Shown in pieces: positions 60,292 to 64,000 of a stretch of 64,000 bases of DNA; positions within the stretch are counted from its first letter, which is position 1, and the number at the start of each line of letters is the position of its first letter. Origin of the DNA: Bradyrhizobium sp. SZCCT0231 (GTDB lineage: Bacteria > Pseudomonadota > Alphaproteobacteria > Rhizobiales > Xanthobacteraceae). The notes under the pieces are model-generated. The model did no database searches. It was not told the DNA's origin and saw nothing but the letters and a program-made list of their open reading frames with translations. Location: assembly GCF_018130245.1 (NCBI RefSeq), contig NZ_JAFCKP010000004.1, positions 186,001-250,000 on the forward strand. Direction: 5' to 3'. The position numbers and the translations under genes are program-made.

Positions 60292-61844
60292 CTGAAACAA
60301 CCACATTCTCCGTCGCGCTTCACAACGAGACGGCCACTGCGCAGCTGATGGCCGACCTCGCGCTGCTGGTCGGTCCCGGTGACGTCATCACCCTCACCGG
60401 CGATCTCGGCGCCGGCAAGACCGCGGCGGCGCGCAGCCTGATCCGCTACCTCGCCGACGACCAGGCGCTGGAGGTGCCGAGCCCGACCTTCACGCTGGTG
60501 CAGGGCTATGAGCTGCCGCCCTTCCCGGTGCTGCATGCCGATCTCTACCGCGTCGAGGACGAGAGCGAGCTCGAGGAGATCGGGCTGTCGCCGTTCCCCG
60601 ATGCCACGCTGGTGCTGATCGAATGGCCCGAGCGCGCACCGTCGGCGATGCCCGCGGATCGCATCGACATCGCGCTGACGCACCGGCCGGCGCTGGGATC
60701 GAATGCGCGCGCCGCCGACATCACCGGCCATGGCAAGGGCGCTGCGCAGGTCGCGCGGCTGAAGGCGCTGCGCGAATTCCTCGATGCATCCGGCTATATC
60801 GACGCGACGCGACGGCGTATGAATGGCGACGCCTCGACGCGCTCCTATGCGCGGCTGCTGCGCGGCGACGAAGTCGTCATCCTCATGAACTTCCCGCAGC
60901 GGCCCGACGGCGCGGCCCTCTACAGCGGAAAATCCTACAGCGCTGCGGTGCATCTCGCCGAGAACGTGAGGCCGTTCGTCGCCATCGACGAGGGCCTGCG
61001 GGCCCAGGGCATCTCCGCGCCCGCGATCCATCATTCCGATCTCGACCACGGCTTCCTGATCACCGAGGACTTTGGCAGCGAAGGTGTGATCGAGGGCGAT
61101 CCGCCGCGCCCGATCGCCGAGCGCTACGAGGCCGCGACCGACGTGCTGGCGATGCTGCACGGCAGGGCGTTGCCGGAGACGCTGCCGCTGGACGGGCAGA
61201 CTTACGAGATCCCCCTCTTCGACATCGAGGCGCTGCTGATCGAAATCGGATTGATGCCGGAATGGTATCTGCCCGATCGCAACGCGCCGCTAAGCGATGA
61301 GAAGCGCGCCGAATTCGTCGCGATGTGGCGCGAACTGCTGAAGACGCCGTTGGCGGCGCCGAAGACGTGGATCATCCGCGACTATCATTCGCCCAATCTG
61401 ATCTGGCTCGCTGGCCGCTCGGGCATCGAACGCGTCGGCGTGATCGATTTTCAGGACACCGTGCTCGGGCCGCAATCCTACGACGTGGTGTCGCTGCTCC
61501 AGGACGCCCGCATCGACGTGCCGGAAAGTCTCGAGCTGACGCTGCTGTCGCGCTACATCAAGGCACGGCGGGCGCAGGACACCAGCTTCGACGCCGCCGG
61601 CTTCGCCGAGCTCTACGCCATCATGTCGGCGCAGCGGAATACGCGCCTGCTCGGCACCTTCGCCCGGCTCAACCGCCGCGACGGCAAGCCGCATTATCTG
61701 CGCCATCAGCCGCGGATCTGGACCTATCTCCAGCGCTCGCTGGCGCATCCCGCCCTCACCCGTTTGCGCGACTGGTATCTCGCCAACGTCCCGCCGCCCC
61801 AAGGACCGTCTCAAGAACCGTCGCAACCGGCGTCTCAAGCCTGA
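60288..61844 (+). CDS. tsaE: Fused TsaE ATPase and AmgK-like sugar phosphotransferase
   Basis: A 518-residue two-domain protein. Residues 1-160 are TsaE, the t6A ATPase, with P-loop GDLGAGKT at 38-45, VPSPTFTLVQ and HADLYRVE. Residues 180-490 are an aminoglycoside phosphotransferase-type kinase (NGDASTRSYARLL, IIRDYHSPNLIWL, VGVIDFQDTVLGP). That half resembles AmgK, the MurNAc/GlcNAc anomeric kinase of cell-wall recycling. A MurU-like gene lies two genes downstream. The start overlaps the divL stop (ATGA). The C-terminus is Gln/Ser/Pro-rich. Confidence 0.92.
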   Translation: MTETTTFSVALHNETATAQLMADLALLVGPGDVITLTGDLGAGKTAAARSLIRYLADDQALEVPSPTFTLVQGYELPPFPVLHADLYRVEDESELEEIGLSPFPDATLVLIEWPERAPSAMPADRIDIALTHRPALGSNARAADITGHGKGAAQVARLKALREFLDASGYIDATRRRMNGDASTRSYARLLRGDEVVILMNFPQRPDGAALYSGKSYSAAVHLAENVRPFVAIDEGLRAQGISAPAIHHSDLDHGFLITEDFGSEGVIEGDPPRPIAERYEAATDVLAMLHGRALPETLPLDGQTYEIPLFDIEALLIEIGLMPEWYLPDRNAPLSDEKRAEFVAMWRELLKTPLAAPKTWIIRDYHSPNLIWLAGRSGIERVGVIDFQDTVLGPQSYDVVSLLQDARIDVPESLELTLLSRYIKARRAQDTSFDAAGFAELYAIMSAQRNTRLLGTFARLNRRDGKPHYLRHQPRIWTYLQRSLAHPALTRLRDWYLANVPPPQGPSQEPSQPASQA

Positions 61845-61931
61845 TTTGGGGCCGATTTACCGGCTGTTAGCCAAGACCTCGGTATTCTGACGGCGAGGCA
61901 GCCGGATAAATACGGGGCTGGAGCGGTGCAG

Positions 61932-62249
61932 ATGGCGGTGAAGACGGACCAGCGCGGCAACAGCCGGGTTGTTTTCGAACGCGGGATTCCGGCCCAGATG
62001 ATGGGAATCGACGGCACCTGGCGGCGCGACTGCACCATGGAGGACGTCTCCGAGAGCGGCGCCAAGCTGACCATCGACGGCTCGGTCGAAGGCCTGCACT
62101 TGAAGGAATTCTTTCTCCTGCTGTCGTCCACGGGACTTGCGTACCGGCGCTGCGAGCTGGCCTGGGTCAATGGCGACCAGATCGGCGTCAATTTCCTCAA
62201 GGTCGGCGACAAGAGGAAAAAGGCGCGTTCCACAGCCGTTGGGGCGTGA
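61932..62249 (+). CDS. PilZ domain protein
   Basis: A 105-residue single PilZ domain, a c-di-GMP receptor fold. The RxxxR motif is in QRGNSR and the (D/N)xSxxG motif in EDVSESGAKL, so both ligand-binding elements are kept. ATG 61932 has GGAG upstream; a GTG two codons earlier is an alternative. It lies between the tsaE/kinase fusion and murU, which suggests, but does not prove, c-di-GMP input into cell-wall recycling or surface functions. Confidence 0.88.
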   Translation: MAVKTDQRGNSRVVFERGIPAQMMGIDGTWRRDCTMEDVSESGAKLTIDGSVEGLHLKEFFLLLSSTGLAYRRCELAWVNGDQIGVNFLKVGDKRKKARSTAVGA

Positions 62250-62368
62250 CGGCAACACCCGTCGTACAACCGTCACGGCGGGTGGTTAAGGCGGTTGAGG
62301 CGCGGTGCGGCTGATCAAGTCCCGTGCTAGGATTTGCTGCGAACGCGAAAGGTCTGAGAAAGCAAAGG

Positions 62369-63091
62369 ATGTCCGTCAAACCGACCAAAGCCATGGTGCT
62401 CGCCGCAGGGTTTGGCCTGCGCATGCGTCCGCTGACGGACAAGATGCCGAAGCCAATGGTGCCGGTGGCGGGCCAGCCGCTGCTCGACCACGTGCTCGAC
62501 AAGCTCGGTCAGGCGGGCGTGACCGAAGCAGTGGTCAACGTGCATTACCTGCCGGACCAGATCATCGACCACACCGCATCGCGTCAGCTTCCGCGCGTGA
62601 CCATCTCCGACGAGCGCGATCAGGTGCTCGGCACCGGTGGCGGCGTGGTCAAGGCGCTGCCGCTGCTCGGCGACGCGCCGTTCTTCCACGTCAATTCCGA
62701 CACGCTGTGGATCGACGGCGTACGCTCCAATCTGACGCGCCTTGCCGAAAACTTCGATCCCGCACGGATGGACATCCTGCTGCTGATGGCGCCGACCGCA
62801 ACCAGCATCGGCTATGGCGGCCGCGGCGATTACGGCATGCTGCCTGACGGCGCCCTGCGCAAGCGCAAGGAAAAAGAGGTCGTTCCGTTCGTCTATGCCG
62901 GTGCGGCAATCATATCGCCGGCGATCTTTGCGGACGCGCCCAAGGGCGAATTCTCGCTGACCAGGATGTTCGACCGCGCCAACGAGCAGGAGCGGCTGTT
63001 CGGCCTGCGCCTCGACGGCGTCTGGATGCATGTCGGCACGCCCGATGCGGTGCATGCGGCGGAAGAAGCGTTCCTGGAGAGCGTGGCGTAG
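62369..63091 (+). CDS. murU: MurNAc-1-phosphate uridylyltransferase-like nucleotidyltransferase
   Basis: A 240-residue sugar nucleotidyltransferase. The N-terminal motif AMVLAAGFGLRMRPLTDKMPKP binds nucleotide, followed by LGTGGGVVKALP and NSDTLW. The size and the pairing with an AmgK-like kinase fit MurU, which makes UDP-MurNAc in the recycling route that bypasses de novo synthesis. A mannose-1-phosphate guanylyltransferase role is an alternative. ATG 62369 has AAAGG directly upstream. Confidence 0.82.
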   Translation: MSVKPTKAMVLAAGFGLRMRPLTDKMPKPMVPVAGQPLLDHVLDKLGQAGVTEAVVNVHYLPDQIIDHTASRQLPRVTISDERDQVLGTGGGVVKALPLLGDAPFFHVNSDTLWIDGVRSNLTRLAENFDPARMDILLLMAPTATSIGYGGRGDYGMLPDGALRKRKEKEVVPFVYAGAAIISPAIFADAPKGEFSLTRMFDRANEQERLFGLRLDGVWMHVGTPDAVHAAEEAFLESVA

Positions 63092-63106
63092 GGCGCTCTG
63101 AAGACG

Positions 63107-63205
63107 GTGCCGTAGGGTGGGCAAAGGCGCCCTTGCGCCGTGCCCACCATCTCTCTCGATCGCAAAAATGCGTGGGCACGCTTCGCTTTGCCCACCCTAC
63201 GGCAC
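63107..63205. repeat. Palindromic intergenic repeat (CCGTAGGGTGGGC type)
   Basis: Perfect 20-base arms at 63107-63126 and 63186-63205 (GTGCCGTAGGGTGGGC on the left) enclose secondary hairpins including the pair GGCGCCCTTGCGCC. It separates murU and addB and is a widespread Bradyrhizobium repeat type. Confidence 0.9.
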
Positions 63206-63304
63206 CTGTGCCAGCCTCGCGAACAGCGGGGACGATTCCTCCCCACCTCATGACCATTCGAGTCCGCTTCCCTATATTGCCTGATCCCTCGAATCAGGCA
63301 GCTC

Positions 63305-64000
63305 ATGCGCGTTTTCAACGTTCCCATCTCGGTTCCGTTTCTGCGCACGGTCGTCACGGCGCTGCTCGACGGCCGGCTGGTCGAGGGATTCGAGGCGCGC
63401 AAGGAACCGGCGCGGCTGGCCGATGCCACGCTCTATTTGCCGACCAGGCGCGCGATGCGCGTCGTGCGCGAGATCTTCCTCGACGAGATGAAGGCGGACG
63501 CCGTCGTGCTGCCGCGCATCGTCGCGCTCGGCGACATCGACGAGGACGAGCTCGCTTTCGCGGGCGAGAGCGAGCAGTTTTCCGGCGCAACGCCGCTCGA
63601 CATTCCGCCACGGCTGGGCGAGCTCGAACGGCGGCTGACGCTGGCACAGCTCGTCGCGGCCTGGGCCAAGGGCCCGGTGCTGGCACCGCTGGTGGTCGGC
63701 GGCCCCGCCTCGACGCTTGCTCTTGCCGGCGATCTCGCCCGCCTGATCGACGACATGGTGACGCGCGGCGTCGACTGGAGCGCGCTCGACGGCCTGGTGC
63801 CTGATAACCTCGATCGCTACTGGCAGCACTCGCTCGAATTTTTGCGCATCGCACGCATCGCCTGGCCCGCTCATCTCGCCGAGATCAACCGGATCGAGCC
63901 TGCGGCGCGACGCGACCAGCTGATCGAAGCGGAAGCAAAGCGGCTGACCGCGCATCCGAACGGGCCGGTGATCGCAGCGGGTTCGACCGGGTCGATGCCG
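63305..64000 (+). CDS. addB: Double-strand break repair protein AddB, N-terminal part
   Basis: Open from ATG 63305 to the end of the window, 232 codons without a stop. The sequence VFNVPISVPFLRTVVTALLDG and ATLYLPTRRAMRVVREIFL is the N-terminus of the alphaproteobacterial AddB, the helicase-nuclease partner of AddA that processes DNA ends for RecA. The order divL-tsaE-murU-addB is conserved in the class. The nuclease domain would lie outside the window. Confidence 0.9.
   Translation, partial: MRVFNVPISVPFLRTVVTALLDGRLVEGFEARKEPARLADATLYLPTRRAMRVVREIFLDEMKADAVVLPRIVALGDIDEDELAFAGESEQFSGATPLDIPPRLGELERRLTLAQLVAAWAKGPVLAPLVVGGPASTLALAGDLARLIDDMVTRGVDWSALDGLVPDNLDRYWQHSLEFLRIARIAWPAHLAEINRIEPAARRDQLIEAEAKRLTAHPNGPVIAAGSTGSMP

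Overview
The window is a chromosomal stretch of an alphaproteobacterium, almost certainly Bradyrhizobium or a very close relative. The strongest taxonomic marker is Irr, with its heme-regulatory GCPWHD motif and His117-119 cluster. A Fur/Mur-type regulator, the order tsaB-rimI-fur-miaB-phoH-ybeY-corC-lnt, the order divL-tsaE-murU-addB and many Bradyrhizobiaceae-type palindromic repeats agree with this. The DNA is GC-rich with strong third-position GC, which produces very long antisense open frames. I see no rRNA, tRNA, transposase, integrase, prophage or CRISPR array, so this looks like core genome.

Layout. 1-8500: end of purC, a succinate-semialdehyde dehydrogenase, a small unknown protein, a serine beta-lactamase-like hydrolase, an adenosine kinase-type sugar kinase, murJ, trpS and a UspA protein. 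8500-20400: nfu, tsaB-rimI-fur/mur, a HAD phosphatase, miaB-phoH-ybeY-corC-lnt, an XRE regulator, an M20 peptidase and trmB. 20400-32400: a DUF2336 protein, then the translation and RNA operon rimP-nusA-ylxR-infB-rbfA-truB-rpsO and pnp. This operon is preceded by a promoter plus terminator leader, and pnp by a long structured leader. 32500-38850: katG divergent from oxyR, an acetyltransferase, two tandem unrecognised secreted paralogs and a GST. 38850-44570: an autotransporter-like protein, fabI, fabB and fabA on the minus strand, and irr divergent from fabA. 44700-53220: SH3-domain protein, hydroxyacid dehydrogenase, a LysR/aldo-keto reductase pair, a MoeB/ThiF protein, a degenerate secreted trypsin-fold protein, an orphan ParA and mutM. 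53300-64000: ubiE-ubiB-coaBC-dut with overlapping junctions except before coaBC, then divL, a tsaE-sugar kinase fusion, a PilZ protein, murU and the start of addB.

Functional themes are tRNA modification (tsaB, tsaE, miaB, truB, trmB), ribosome and RNA maturation (ybeY, rimI, rimP, rbfA, nusA, pnp), metal control (mur, irr), type II fatty acid synthesis, peroxide defence, and cell envelope or cell-cycle control (murJ, lnt, divL, murU).

The most unusual item is coaBC. Its product carries an N-terminal ribbon-helix-helix domain that closely resembles the FitA antitoxin. The 57-base gap before it is occupied by two perfect palindromes, one built from TGATAGC/GCTATCA half-sites like those I recall for FitA. 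This suggests a CoA-biosynthesis enzyme that represses its own gene. Other items to check are the rimP and pnp leader RNAs, the two secreted paralogs, a protease-fold protein without its catalytic His, a modular palindromic repeat whose hairpin arms are exchanged between copies, and the fused TsaE/AmgK-like kinase beside MurU.
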